This document shows, one piece after another, positions 48,699 through 56,671 of a stretch of DNA of 64,000 bases. The translations under genes were made by a program, and so were the position numbers. The stretch is from Paenibacillus_S vulneris (GTDB taxonomy: Bacteria > Bacillota > Bacilli > Paenibacillales > NBRC-103111): contig NZ_BAABJG010000006.1 in the NCBI RefSeq assembly GCF_039543185.1, positions 372,001 to 436,000 on the forward strand, written 5' to 3'. Under the pieces are notes generated by a model. That model searched no databases. It saw only the letters and a program-made list of their open reading frames with translations, and was not told the origin of the DNA. How positions within the stretch are numbered: the first letter of the stretch is position 1; each line of letters opens with the position of its first letter.

Positions 48699-48730
48699 TA
48701 AGGCCTACAGAAACAAACTTCGAAAGGGAA

Positions 48731-48744
48731 TGTAAACGGCTACA
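48731..48744 (+). promoter_or_regulatory. Second cre-like site
   Basis: TGTAAACGGCTACA differs from the cre consensus at one position (C instead of T at position 10). It lies 46 bp after the first cre site and 89 bp before the carrier start, close enough for both to act on one promoter. Confidence 0.5.
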
Positions 48745-48832
48745 ACGTTTCGTTAGGCGTTCAAAGCTCCGAAATAAGCCGCATCCCATTAATAATCATA
48801 ACGGCGGGCTCCCGCATGAAAGAGGGGTATTT

Positions 48833-50140
48833 ATGAGAATCAACTTTAAAAACCTGACCGTCCAAGTGCTGATTGCCATCGTCATCGGGATTTTGATCGG
48901 TCAACTGTTCCCGGCCTTCGGGGTTCAGCTCAAGGTGTTGGGCGATATATTCGTCAAGCTGATCAAAATGATCATCGCTCCCATCGTCTTCTTCACTATC
49001 GTCATCGGCTTTGCCAATATGGGCGATATGAAGAAAATCGGCCGCATCGGCGGTAAGGCCCTGATCTACTTTGAACTCGTAACGACGTTCGCGATGGCTA
49101 TCGGGATTGCGGTTATGTACATTATCAAGCCCGGCTCCGGCATGGATATCAGCAACGTCGGCAAAAATGCGGCGGATGTAGCGAAATACGCCAAGCAAGC
49201 GGCGGAAACGCCTCACGGCTTTATGGATTTCGTCCTCAGCATCATTCCTGACAGCGCTGTCGGCGCCTTGGCCAAGGGGGAAATGCTGCCCGTTCTGTTC
49301 TTCTCCGTTCTGTTCGGCTTAGCCATGGCAGGATTGGGAGATAAAGTCAAACCGGTAACCGTTTTCTTCGAGAAAGTGAACGATATTTTCTTCCGGCTCG
49401 TCGGCATCATCATGCGGTTCTCTCCATTTGCCGCAGGTGGAGCCATGGCCTACACGATCGGCAAATTCGGTATCGGGTCCCTGTTCTCGCTAGGCAAAAT
49501 GATGGGCTCCGTCTACATTACGATGTTCCTGTTCGTTGTTATTGTCCTTGGTACCATTGCCAAGCTGTACGGCTTCAGCATCTTTAACCTGCTGAAATTC
49601 ATTAAAGAAGAGATTTTGCTCGTACTCGGCACTTCGTCGTCCGAATCTGCTCTTCCCCGCTTAATGCAGCGTCTCGAGAAATACGGCTGCTCCAAGTCCG
49701 TTGTCGGCCTTGTCGTTCCTACCGGTTATTCCTTTAATCTGGACGGAACCTCGATTTACTTGTCCATGGCGGCTTTGTTCATCGCTCAAGCTTATGGCGT
49801 CGAGCTGACCTGGGTTCAAATTTTGACCGTGCTGGGCATCCTGATGCTCACCTCCAAAGGCGCGGCAGGCGTTACCGGGTCCGGCTTCATCACACTCGCC
49901 GCAACCTTGTCCGCCGTTCCGGGGAATGTCATTCCTATCGAAGGCATGGCGCTGCTGCTCGGTGTCGACCGTTTCATGTCCGAAGCGCGTGCCATTACCA
50001 ATCTGATCGGGAACAGTGTAGCGACCGTCGTTATTGCGAAGAGCGAAAAGCAGTTCGGTCTCGCGGAACCGTCCGTTACGCCTGAGAGCGGCGGCTTCAC
50101 CGCTAGTGACAGCAAGCTTGCAGGAGCAACGGAAGCGTAA
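48833..50140 (+). CDS. DAACS-family dicarboxylate:cation symporter (DctP/DctA-like)
   Basis: This is a glutamate/aspartate-type carrier of 435 residues with eight helices and two re-entrant loops. Family motifs are present: LGTSSSESALPRLMQRLEKYG (the serine-rich HP1), VPTGYSFNLDGTSIYLSMAALFIAQ (helix 7 NMDGT-like), and SKGAAGVTGSGFITLAATLSA (HP2), then LLLGVDRFMSEARAITNLIGNSVATVV. It imports succinate, fumarate or malate with H+ or Na+. ATG 48833 has GAAAGAGGGG upstream. Control by the DctS/DctR-like pair and by CcpA is inferred from gene order and the cre sites. Confidence 0.93.
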   Translation: MRINFKNLTVQVLIAIVIGILIGQLFPAFGVQLKVLGDIFVKLIKMIIAPIVFFTIVIGFANMGDMKKIGRIGGKALIYFELVTTFAMAIGIAVMYIIKPGSGMDISNVGKNAADVAKYAKQAAETPHGFMDFVLSIIPDSAVGALAKGEMLPVLFFSVLFGLAMAGLGDKVKPVTVFFEKVNDIFFRLVGIIMRFSPFAAGGAMAYTIGKFGIGSLFSLGKMMGSVYITMFLFVVIVLGTIAKLYGFSIFNLLKFIKEEILLVLGTSSSESALPRLMQRLEKYGCSKSVVGLVVPTGYSFNLDGTSIYLSMAALFIAQAYGVELTWVQILTVLGILMLTSKGAAGVTGSGFITLAATLSAVPGNVIPIEGMALLLGVDRFMSEARAITNLIGNSVATVVIAKSEKQFGLAEPSVTPESGGFTASDSKLAGATEA

Positions 50141-50153
50141 GCTGGACTTCTTC

Positions 50154-50192
50154 AACCCCTCAATTTCCTTCGGGACATTGGGGGGTTCTTTA
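50154..50192 (+). terminator. Terminator after the dicarboxylate carrier gene
   Basis: AACCCCtCAAT pairs with ATTGggGGGGTT around CTTCGGG, and TCTTTATT follows. It is 14 bp past the stop. Confidence 0.85.
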
Positions 50193-50352
50193 TTATCATA
50201 GCAAAATAACCCCATAAAGCAGGAAGAAGCCAGGCTCAGGTACTAGCCGGAAAGCAGCCGGAAGAGCATACCTGCCGAAGTACCAAAGCGATTTTTCAGA
50301 CTATAAGGTTCTTGACAGAAGCAAGGAGAGGGGCTCTCCCCTCTCCATTCTG

Positions 50353-50637
50353 CTAGGAGCAATATTGCGCGTCATAAATATCGGCCTTGTATTCGGGATA
50401 ATAGTAGAGATAATTGTCGGCCGCCGCTTTAGCTGAGGTGTAATCATCGTAGGGACCCAAGGTTCCGATCGGCGTTGTGCCGGACCAATTGACAAGATCA
50501 ATGTCTACAAAATATTTGTATTGATTGCAGGTGCATCCGGGACATTGCCAGCGGCCGTCGGCAAAGGCCGGCACGGCCGACGTTGCAAACATGGTCAAAG
50601 CAAATAAAGCTGCTGCTATTCTTTTCAGTTTCATCAT
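50353..50637 (-). CDS. Small secreted protein with CxxC motif, 94 residues
   Basis: A Sec signal peptide (KLKRIAAALFALTMFATSAVPAFA) is cleaved after AFA, leaving a mature peptide of about 68 residues. It has WQCPGCTCNQYKYFVDIDLVNWSG at the front and ends in YDAQYCS, so four Cys are present, and many Tyr (YYYPEYKADIY). The start is one of two adjacent ATG codons at 50637 behind GAAGGGGGTGAA. I do not recognise a family. It is monocistronic, between the carrier gene and ecsA. Confidence 0.7.
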   Translation of the reverse strand: MMKLKRIAAALFALTMFATSAVPAFADGRWQCPGCTCNQYKYFVDIDLVNWSGTTPIGTLGPYDDYTSAKAAADNYLYYYPEYKADIYDAQYCS

Positions 50638-50786
50638 TTCACCCCCTTCCATTATTTAGTATAATTTCGCTAGGGTGTGAACATTCCTCCTCGTCATAAT
50701 CATCAGATCATATCCTTCACCGACTGGAAATAAGTGTCCATTTCCGCTAGTCTTATAAGATACAAGCCTATTCAGGGGGGATTCGC

Positions 50787-51533
50787 ATGCAACCGATATT
50801 GGAAGTAGATCACGTAACCGGAGGCTACAGCCGCCAGCAGCCTGTGCTGCATGATCTGAATTTCCGGGTGCAGCCCGGGGAAATGGTCGGGCTCATCGGC
50901 TTGAACGGCGCCGGCAAAAGCACGACGATCAAGCACATTCTTGGACTCATGCAGCCCCATCAAGGGGAAATTCGTCTAAAAGGAAAAACGCTGGCCGAAT
51001 CGCAGGAGCAGTACCGCCAAACCTTCGCCTATGTTCCGGAAAGCCCGCTCTTATATGAAGAATTGACCGTTCAGGAGCATTTGGAGCTGACGGCCCGCGC
51101 CTACGGCGTAGACAAGGGCTCCTTCCAGAAGCGGATCAAGCCGCTCCTGGAGCAATTCCAAATGGACGCTTTGACCGGCCGCTTGGCCTCGCATTTATCC
51201 AAGGGCATGCGGCAAAAGGTGATGATCCTGTGCGCCTTCCTCGTAGAGCCGGAGCTGTACATCATCGACGAGCCGTTCCTCGGGCTCGATCCGCTCAGCA
51301 TGAGGTCTCTGCTCGATTTGATGGTCACTGTCAAGCAGAGCGGAGCAGCCATCTTGATCAGCTCGCACATCTTGGCAACGATCGAACGGTACTGCGACGA
51401 ATTTCTCGTCATGCATCAAGGCAAGCTCATCGTATCGGGGACGGTAGAGACGCTGCAGACGGCAGCGGGGATGCCATCTGCTCCGCTCGACGATGTATTC
51501 TGCAGCCTGGTGACAAGGGGCGTAAACCGCTGA
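50787..51533 (+). CDS. ecsA: EcsA-like ABC transporter ATP-binding protein
   Basis: This 248-residue ATPase has Walker A GLNGAGKSTT, the Q-loop YVPESPLLYEE, signature HLSKGMRQKVMILCAFL, Walker B LYIIDEPFLGLDP and a switch His in LISSHILATIE. The sequence PESPLLYEELTVQEHLE and FLGLDPLSM are typical of EcsA, which with EcsB affects protein secretion, competence and sporulation in Bacillus subtilis. The start has a strong GGGGGG ribosome binding site. The stop overlaps the ecsB start in TGATG. Confidence 0.9.
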   Translation: MQPILEVDHVTGGYSRQQPVLHDLNFRVQPGEMVGLIGLNGAGKSTTIKHILGLMQPHQGEIRLKGKTLAESQEQYRQTFAYVPESPLLYEELTVQEHLELTARAYGVDKGSFQKRIKPLLEQFQMDALTGRLASHLSKGMRQKVMILCAFLVEPELYIIDEPFLGLDPLSMRSLLDLMVTVKQSGAAILISSHILATIERYCDEFLVMHQGKLIVSGTVETLQTAAGMPSAPLDDVFCSLVTRGVNR

Positions 51534-52714
51534 TGGATATGAAAGCCATGTACCAACGCCGTTCGGCCGAGTTTCTTAAAGAAATTCGTCCCTATGTTCA
51601 TTACGCTTTACAAAGTCTGATCATGTCTGCCGTCGCCGCATTCCTGCTCTTTTCCATTGCATACCGGTTGTTTCTCGGATGGGTGACGCCGGCATTTCCG
51701 TGGGAGCTGCTGTGCGGAGCTGTCATGCTGCTGCCGCTTGCAGGCGGCAAAATACGCACCTATCTGCAGGATGCCGACATTCTGTTCCTGCTCCCTCATG
51801 AGCGCGGAATGAACGCTTATTTGAAGGCTGCGATGCAAAAGGCGCTTCTGCTTCAATCCGCCGCCGTCGTAGCAGCCTGGGGCCTCGTATGGCCTTTGTA
51901 TGCCAAAATGACGGCGTCCGGCGGAGCCCGGTTCTTCCTGATTCTCGTGATCTGGCTGCTGTTCAAATGGGTCATTCTTTACGGCAAATGGGCCGAGCTG
52001 CAGCTTCAAGAGGCGGGCACAAGAAGATGGTTCGCGCTTCTGCGCTGGATAGGGACGGCGATATCGGCATACGGCATGATCACCTGGAAGCTGCCCCACG
52101 GCGTCATGGTCCTTGCGGCAGGCTCCATCGCCTACCTTGCTCTGCTTCGGGTGCCAAGCAAATATGTGGTTCATTGGATGCTGCTGATCGATTGGGAGAA
52201 ACGGCACCGCACCGGCGTGTACCGCATATTGAACTGGTTCATCGACGTACCGCAGGTGCAAGGTAAAGCAAGAAATACCCGCATCCCGACATCCTGGCTG
52301 CAATTCATTCCTTTCCGGGCCTCTTCCTCGTATACGTATATGTATACGCTGATCTGGCTTCGCTCCGAGCTGCTTGGAATTACCTTCCGGCTTACGGTCT
52401 TGGGAATCGTCATTCTCGCTTCCCTGCGCAGCGAATGGGCTTCGATCGCGGCTTATCTCGCCTTTACGCTGTTCGGAGCGCTGCAGCTGGCCGATTTGAA
52501 GCGATATTACCGGGTGCATATATGGCATCGCATCTATCCTTTGCCGGACGGGCTTCTCCAGCGATCCGTCAGTTCTGTCCGCCGTACCCTTCATCTTGCC
52601 ATGCTTCTGCTGCTGGCCATTCCGCTGTGCTGGACCCTGCGGACCCCGCTGGAGGCTCTAGCTTTGTTCCTGCTAACCGCAGCTGCGTCCTGGTTGTATC
52701 ATCGGTACAAATAG
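51533..52714 (+). CDS. ecsB: EcsB-like ABC transporter permease
   Basis: This is a membrane protein of 393 residues with about eight helices. The opening AMYQRRSAEFLKEIRPYVHYAL and the segment YLQDADILFLLPHERGMNAYLKAAMQKAL are the EcsB signature, and LQFIPFRASSSYTYMYTLIWLRSE is also typical. The ATG at 51533 shares bases with the ecsA stop (TGATG); a longer frame starting at 51230 runs inside ecsA and is not the gene. EcsC is not found nearby. Confidence 0.88.
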   Translation: MDMKAMYQRRSAEFLKEIRPYVHYALQSLIMSAVAAFLLFSIAYRLFLGWVTPAFPWELLCGAVMLLPLAGGKIRTYLQDADILFLLPHERGMNAYLKAAMQKALLLQSAAVVAAWGLVWPLYAKMTASGGARFFLILVIWLLFKWVILYGKWAELQLQEAGTRRWFALLRWIGTAISAYGMITWKLPHGVMVLAAGSIAYLALLRVPSKYVVHWMLLIDWEKRHRTGVYRILNWFIDVPQVQGKARNTRIPTSWLQFIPFRASSSYTYMYTLIWLRSELLGITFRLTVLGIVILASLRSEWASIAAYLAFTLFGALQLADLKRYYRVHIWHRIYPLPDGLLQRSVSSVRRTLHLAMLLLLAIPLCWTLRTPLEALALFLLTAAASWLYHRYK

Positions 52715-52800
52715 AGCTTTGACAAAAATAGATGTTGTTTGCCGGCGTCTTATCGTATAATGTACCTGCAATAACGCGAGACAAGAAAGGAATGGAATTC

Positions 52801-53757
52801 ATGCGACCTACTCCTGCTATAACGAGAGCCCCGCGCCCTCGCGGCAGATTCAAACAAAAAGCCATGTGGGGAGCCGGCATCCTCCTTCTGCTTCTGATCG
52901 CCTGTGTCGGTCTGTCCATCTATGTCGGGTGGAAGCTCACGCATCCTGTCCGCCAGCCGCTGAAGGAAACTCCGGAACAGTACGGCATGGCGTTCGAGCA
53001 GGTGCAATTTCCGAGCAGGACGCATGATGTCGATCTTAAGGGCTGGCTTCTGCCAAGTGAATCCTCCCCAGCCAAGCTGAACATCATCATGGCGCACGGC
53101 TATCGCAAGAACCGCCTGCAGACGGATGCCGAGGCGCTTAAGCTGTCCAAGACGCTTGTAGCGCAGGGTTACAACGTACTTATGTTCGATTTTCGCAATT
53201 CCGGTGAATCCGGAGGCGAACTGACAACCGTAGGCTATCTGGAGAAATACGACCTGCTTGGAGCTATAGATTGGATGAAGGCTAATCATCCGGAGCCTAT
53301 AGCTTTGCACGGATTTTCCATGGGAGCCAGCACCGCGCTGCTCGCAGCAGCGGACGAGCCCGGCGTCGCCGGTGTGGTTGCAGATAGCCCGTTCAATCAT
53401 TTGACCCGCTATCTGAAGGAGAATTTGCCGGTCTGGTCCCATTTGCCGAATATTCCGTTTACGCCGCTGATACTGGGCATTTTGCCGCAGCTTACCGGGA
53501 TTGACCCCGATCAGGTGGACGGATTAAATGCGGTGGACCGAATTTACCCTAGGCCTATTTTGTTTATACATAGTCCCGATGATCATTCGGTTCCGTATCC
53601 AAACAGCGAAACGATGTGGGCCAAGCATCCGGACCGTTTTGAGCTGTGGAAGCCATCTGGTGCGGATCATGTAAAAAGCCATGCGGTTCACCCCGAGGAA
53701 TATGAAGATAAAGTCCTGCAATTTTACAGCCGGCTTGAACAGCCGCAGCAGCAGTAA
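52801..53757 (+). CDS. Membrane-anchored alpha/beta hydrolase
   Basis: This hydrolase of about 318 residues has a single N-terminal anchor (residues 21-46, ILLLLLIACVGLSIYVGWKL) and an extracytoplasmic alpha/beta domain. The nucleophile elbow is LHGFSMGAS, the acid is in IHSPDDHSVPY and the histidine in SGADHVKSH. ILLNIIMAHGYRKN-like HG oxyanion segment (IIMAHGYRKNRLQ) and FDFRNSGESGG are typical of the YfhR/BEM46-like group. ATG 52801 has AAAGGAATGGAATTC before it. It is monocistronic with a good terminator. The substrate is unknown; the family includes acyl-ester hydrolases. Confidence 0.88.
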   Translation: MRPTPAITRAPRPRGRFKQKAMWGAGILLLLLIACVGLSIYVGWKLTHPVRQPLKETPEQYGMAFEQVQFPSRTHDVDLKGWLLPSESSPAKLNIIMAHGYRKNRLQTDAEALKLSKTLVAQGYNVLMFDFRNSGESGGELTTVGYLEKYDLLGAIDWMKANHPEPIALHGFSMGASTALLAAADEPGVAGVVADSPFNHLTRYLKENLPVWSHLPNIPFTPLILGILPQLTGIDPDQVDGLNAVDRIYPRPILFIHSPDDHSVPYPNSETMWAKHPDRFELWKPSGADHVKSHAVHPEEYEDKVLQFYSRLEQPQQQ

Positions 53758-53776
53758 TGCAGGCTAAATAAGAGAG

Positions 53777-53832
53777 AAGCTCCCCCGGATAGTCCATTTT
53801 CCGTAAATGGGAAAGCCGCGGGAGCTTTTTTG
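53777..53832 (+). terminator. Terminator after the alpha/beta hydrolase gene
   Basis: AAGCTCCC (53777-53784) pairs with GGGAGCTT (53820-53827), with an inner CCATTT/AAATGG stem, followed by TTTTT. It may also serve the convergent partner-switching operon. Confidence 0.85.
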
Positions 53833-53844
53833 TCCGATCGAAGC

Positions 53845-54582
53845 TTATATTATCTTGACGGAGCGGCCGCGCTCGGAAGGGACGATTTGCAGAAGCCCCA
53901 GCTGCTCCAGCGAGGTCAAGGCTTCAAGCAGCTCCTTGCCTTCGAATTCGACCCCCTCGTAGACCAATAAATCGACCAGCTCCAGCATGGTAAGCTCATA
54001 CCCCTTTTGGAGATGATTTTGTACGAGGGCTATCAGCTCCCTGGTCAGCAGCTTCTCCTGATTTGCCATGAACCGGGAACGAATCGCCGAAAGCTCGCTG
54101 TTGAACTTGTCACGGTAAGATGAAGCGATGTCCTTCTCCACCTCCTCCGGCACCTCCAGCCCCTTTTCACGAAGCACCTCGAAGATAGAATCGACATGCT
54201 CCGACGCCTCCTTCACAAACCGGTTGAGCGATTCCAGAATGTGTTCGTTGTAGGACCTTGTATCATGCCGCAGCGTAATCAGCTCCTCTTTCATTTTGCC
54301 GAACTCGTCCACCTTCTCGCTGATTTTGATGAGAGCCTCCTGAACCATCCGGTTTTGAGCAGAAGCCTCGTAGGCTTGAATATAGGAATATACCATGGCG
54401 ACTACCGCCAGCAAGATCGTTGTGAACGCCGATCCCAAGGAAATCTGGTCTATCACCTCGCGTGAAGTATGGAACTTCCAAACTCCGACGGCAATCAGCA
54501 GGATTGTCATATCGACAATAACAAATCCGTACAGCAAATCCTTCTTGCTCATTCTGTCTGTTAACGACTGCAGCCGGTTCAT
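53845..54582 (-). CDS. Membrane/coiled-coil protein in a partner-switching operon
   Basis: This 245-residue protein has two N-terminal helices (LLYGFVIVDMTILLIAVGVWKF and LGSAFTTILLAVVAMVYSYIQAY), a long coiled coil (about residues 75-170: VQEALIKISEKVDEFGKMKEELITL and onward) and a C-terminal domain of about 70 residues resembling a winged helix (LIALVQNHLQKGYELTMLELVDLL, LLEALTSLEQLGLLQIVPSERG). I do not recognise the family. Its start shares bases with the STAS gene stop (TAATG), so it belongs to that operon. It may be the output of the phosphorylation switch, which is inferred from the absence of a sigma factor gene. Confidence 0.8.
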   Translation of the reverse strand: MNRLQSLTDRMSKKDLLYGFVIVDMTILLIAVGVWKFHTSREVIDQISLGSAFTTILLAVVAMVYSYIQAYEASAQNRMVQEALIKISEKVDEFGKMKEELITLRHDTRSYNEHILESLNRFVKEASEHVDSIFEVLREKGLEVPEEVEKDIASSYRDKFNSELSAIRSRFMANQEKLLTRELIALVQNHLQKGYELTMLELVDLLVYEGVEFEGKELLEALTSLEQLGLLQIVPSERGRSVKII

Positions 54583-54998
54583 TATTCCTCCCTCCCTTCC
54601 TCTAAAACTTTCCCTATCTCGTCCAGCCTCTGAACGGCTTCCTGCACACTCTCACAAATCGGCATCAGAAGCTCCAGCTTGGCTATTGCAAGCAGCTCCT
54701 TCATCAGCTCATCCTGTACAATAACAGCCACACCTCTGCAGTCCTTGCAGTAGGTTTGCACAAAATGAACAAGAACGCCCAGGCCCGTACTATCGATTAA
54801 AGCCAAGCCGGACAGGTCGATCATATACCCTTCGGCAGGCCTGACTGCGCGGCGCAGCCCTTCCTTCGCCCTGCTTTCGTACCCATAGGTCAGCTTGCCT
54901 GTCAACAAAATATAGAGATAGGCCCCGACCGGTCTGCTATGGTAATGGATAGGTATACCCTTGCCGCTCCCTTGGGGGTCGTACATGATGCTGCTCAT
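54582..54998 (-). CDS. STAS-domain anti-sigma-factor antagonist-like protein
   Basis: This is a single STAS domain of about 138 residues. The phosphorylation-site region reads YMIDLSGLALIDSTGLGVLVHFV, with the Ser of DSTGLG in the place phosphorylated in SpoIIAA/RsbV. The N-terminal 30 residues (MYDPQGSGKGIPIHYHSRPVG) are longer than in RsbV. ATG 54998 has AGGAGG at 8 nt and is chosen over upstream codons. It overlaps the kinase 3' end by 62 bp and the following gene by 1 bp. It is the switch between the kinase and the phosphatase. Confidence 0.88.
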   Translation of the reverse strand: MSSIMYDPQGSGKGIPIHYHSRPVGAYLYILLTGKLTYGYESRAKEGLRRAVRPAEGYMIDLSGLALIDSTGLGVLVHFVQTYCKDCRGVAVIVQDELMKELLAIAKLELLMPICESVQEAVQRLDEIGKVLEEGREE

Positions 54999-55440
54999 AG
55001 GCATCACCTCCTTTTTTCCTTAATTGAATCGTCATCGTACCGTCCTCTTTCTGGTCAAACGTTAGCTGATCCGACCACCGCTTGGCGATCAGAAGCCCGC
55101 GGCCCCTTTCTTCCAGGAGCAGGTCCTCCATGCATAAGCTCTTTTTGCCATGAATAGCCTTAGCCGCCCCAGCTGCCGATTTATTCGTAATCGTAACGAT
55201 AACTTCCCCTTCCTCCACCTCCATCCTAAGCCAAAGCGTGTTGTCCAAGCTCAAAGCATCCTCCCCGTTCATTTGCTGCCGTCCGGCGGCTTCGACCGCA
55301 TTAATGACCAGCTCGTGCACAGCGCAGCACAGCCTGCGGTAGTGGGCAATACCCGTATACTTCATAAAGCTTTCTGACATTTCATCCGACATATCTATGA
55401 ACCGTTGGCATGGGGTACCTTCCATTGTGATGAAAACCAT
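54937..55440 (-). CDS. RsbW-like serine kinase/anti-sigma-factor-type protein
   Basis: This 167-residue GHKL-fold protein (HATPase_c_2) has N-box HELVINAVEAAG with the catalytic Glu and the Mg-binding Asn, and a glycine loop EERGRGLLIAKRWSDQL. In RsbW-type systems such kinases hold a sigma factor and phosphorylate the STAS antagonist. The N-terminus is FITMEGTPCQRFIDMSDEMSESFMKYT, a typical opening. GTG 55449 and ATG 55440 are both possible; the latter has GGGAG upstream. The C-terminus is extended by about 20 residues over the STAS start. No sigma factor gene is found beside it. Confidence 0.88.
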   Translation of the reverse strand: MVFITMEGTPCQRFIDMSDEMSESFMKYTGIAHYRRLCCAVHELVINAVEAAGRQQMNGEDALSLDNTLWLRMEVEEGEVIVTITNKSAAGAAKAIHGKKSLCMEDLLLEERGRGLLIAKRWSDQLTFDQKEDGTMTIQLRKKGGDAYEQHHVRPPRERQGYTYPLP

Positions 55441-55452
55441 TCCTGTCACTCC

Positions 55453-56535
55453 CTATCGATCGTTCTGAGATTGTCCATCCTTAAGATCCATCACTATGAC
55501 GCATATATCGTCTGGCCTATAGGCTGTATTGCTTAACTCCGCCTCCAGCTGTGCCATAAAACAATCCGAGTCCGCTCGGCTGCAGTCCCGGAGCAGCTGC
55601 TCTATTCTCTCCGCCGTCACACTGGGTGAAGATCCAAATAGCTCGAACAAACCGTCGGTAAAAAGGACTATTCGGGCTTGCTCCCGATAAGTAAACACTC
55701 CTCTATCGAAGACGGCCGCAGGATCGATGCCAAGAGGCATCCCCCCGGATACCAGCTCCGAGATCCGCTCCCCGTCTTCCAGCATCATTCCGTACGGATG
55801 GCCTGCATTGACATACTCCACCCGTTTGCCCAGCGCATCCGCTCCCAGACAAATAGCCGTGCAGTAGAGGGCGTCCCCTTCCCTTTCTCCGGAACGAACC
55901 AGCTCACAAATTCGCGAATTCAGCCGGCTCATCATTGCCCTCGGGTCTTCGAGGCTCGGAAGCAGCGTCTGCAAGAAAGCGTGCATGTACATGCCGACCA
56001 GAGAGGCGGATACACCGTGGCCCATGACATCCATCAAGACGACCCGCGCTCCATGCTCCTGCTGCAGCGTCCACATGTACATATCCCCCGATACTTGCTC
56101 TGACGGAAGATGCAGTCCCTTGATCGCAATATATGGGGTTCGGACCGGCTTGGGCAGCACCGATTGCTGAATTCGCTTGGACAGCTCCATGTCGCTTCGC
56201 CTCTCCTGATCCATTCGCACTCGCTCAGCTGTGACCGTCTGCGGCAGCTCAGCGGGCGATCCTGCTCGCATCCAAACTCCGCTCAGACGATACAGCATAA
56301 CAAAGCCTATCAACCCCCCACAACCGTATACCAAGGAGATGAAGAAACCATAGAAAAGAAGGGTCTGCAAAGACGGCGTCCCTGCCGGTTCGAGGAATAG
56401 CAGCAAGGGAAGAAAGAGCGGTATCCCCCATTGTGAAAATACGAAAATGAGCGTCAGCACAATGCCAACGCCGGTTACGCAGGCTATCAATTCTCTCCTT
56501 CTCTCCTTTCTATCAACGTTCTGCCTTTCTATCAC
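55453..56535 (-). CDS. Membrane-bound PP2C-type (SpoIIE/RsbU-like) serine phosphatase
   Basis: This 360-residue phosphatase has two to three N-terminal helices (LIACVTGVGIVLTLIFVFSQ; LFLPLLLFL; FYGFFISLVYGCGGLIGFVMLY) and a PP2C domain from about residue 120. Metal-binding motifs are seen in EQVSGDMYMW, VVLMDVMGHGVSASLVGMYM, YVNAGHPYGMML, LFTDGLFELF and YRPDDICVIVMD. It would remove phosphate from the STAS protein and so switch the system on. The start is GTG 56535 with a weak ribosome binding site. It is the first gene of the four-gene operon; the upstream sensor signal is presumably its membrane part. Confidence 0.9.
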   Translation of the reverse strand: MIERQNVDRKERRRELIACVTGVGIVLTLIFVFSQWGIPLFLPLLLFLEPAGTPSLQTLLFYGFFISLVYGCGGLIGFVMLYRLSGVWMRAGSPAELPQTVTAERVRMDQERRSDMELSKRIQQSVLPKPVRTPYIAIKGLHLPSEQVSGDMYMWTLQQEHGARVVLMDVMGHGVSASLVGMYMHAFLQTLLPSLEDPRAMMSRLNSRICELVRSGEREGDALYCTAICLGADALGKRVEYVNAGHPYGMMLEDGERISELVSGGMPLGIDPAAVFDRGVFTYREQARIVLFTDGLFELFGSSPSVTAERIEQLLRDCSRADSDCFMAQLEAELSNTAYRPDDICVIVMDLKDGQSQNDR

Positions 56536-56611
56536 CGTCTTGCATTACTAGAATATGAGACTCCATAGAGAATGGTCTCCATGAATGGACGGGTCATTTT
56601 GTCATACACAG

Positions 56612-56654
56612 ACAAAAGGCCGTCCTCGGAGTCATAAGCTCCAAGAACGGCCTT
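56612..56654 (-). terminator. Terminator after the oxidoreductase gene
   Basis: AAGGCCGT (56616-56623) pairs with ACGGCCTT (56647-56654), with an inner GGAG/CTCC pair. On the minus strand TTTTGTCTG follows. It begins 18 bp past the stop at 56672. Confidence 0.8.
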
Positions 56655-56671
56655 GCCTGTTCTTCATGTCA

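Noticed and set aside
50215..50300. Third copy of the palindromic element
   Set aside because: The segment has a short GATTTTTCAG stretch and inverted repeats but lacks the TGTTsAAAAACC ends and the GCGGACGCTATCGC core.
51230..51532. Long upstream extension of the ecsB frame
   Set aside because: It lies inside ecsA in another frame; the TGATG overlap at 51531-51535 gives a natural start.
51608..52594. 328-codon minus-strand frame under ecsB
   Set aside because: It is antisense to EcsB, whose signature segments are clear, and is rich in Gln, Arg and Pro as shadow frames usually are.
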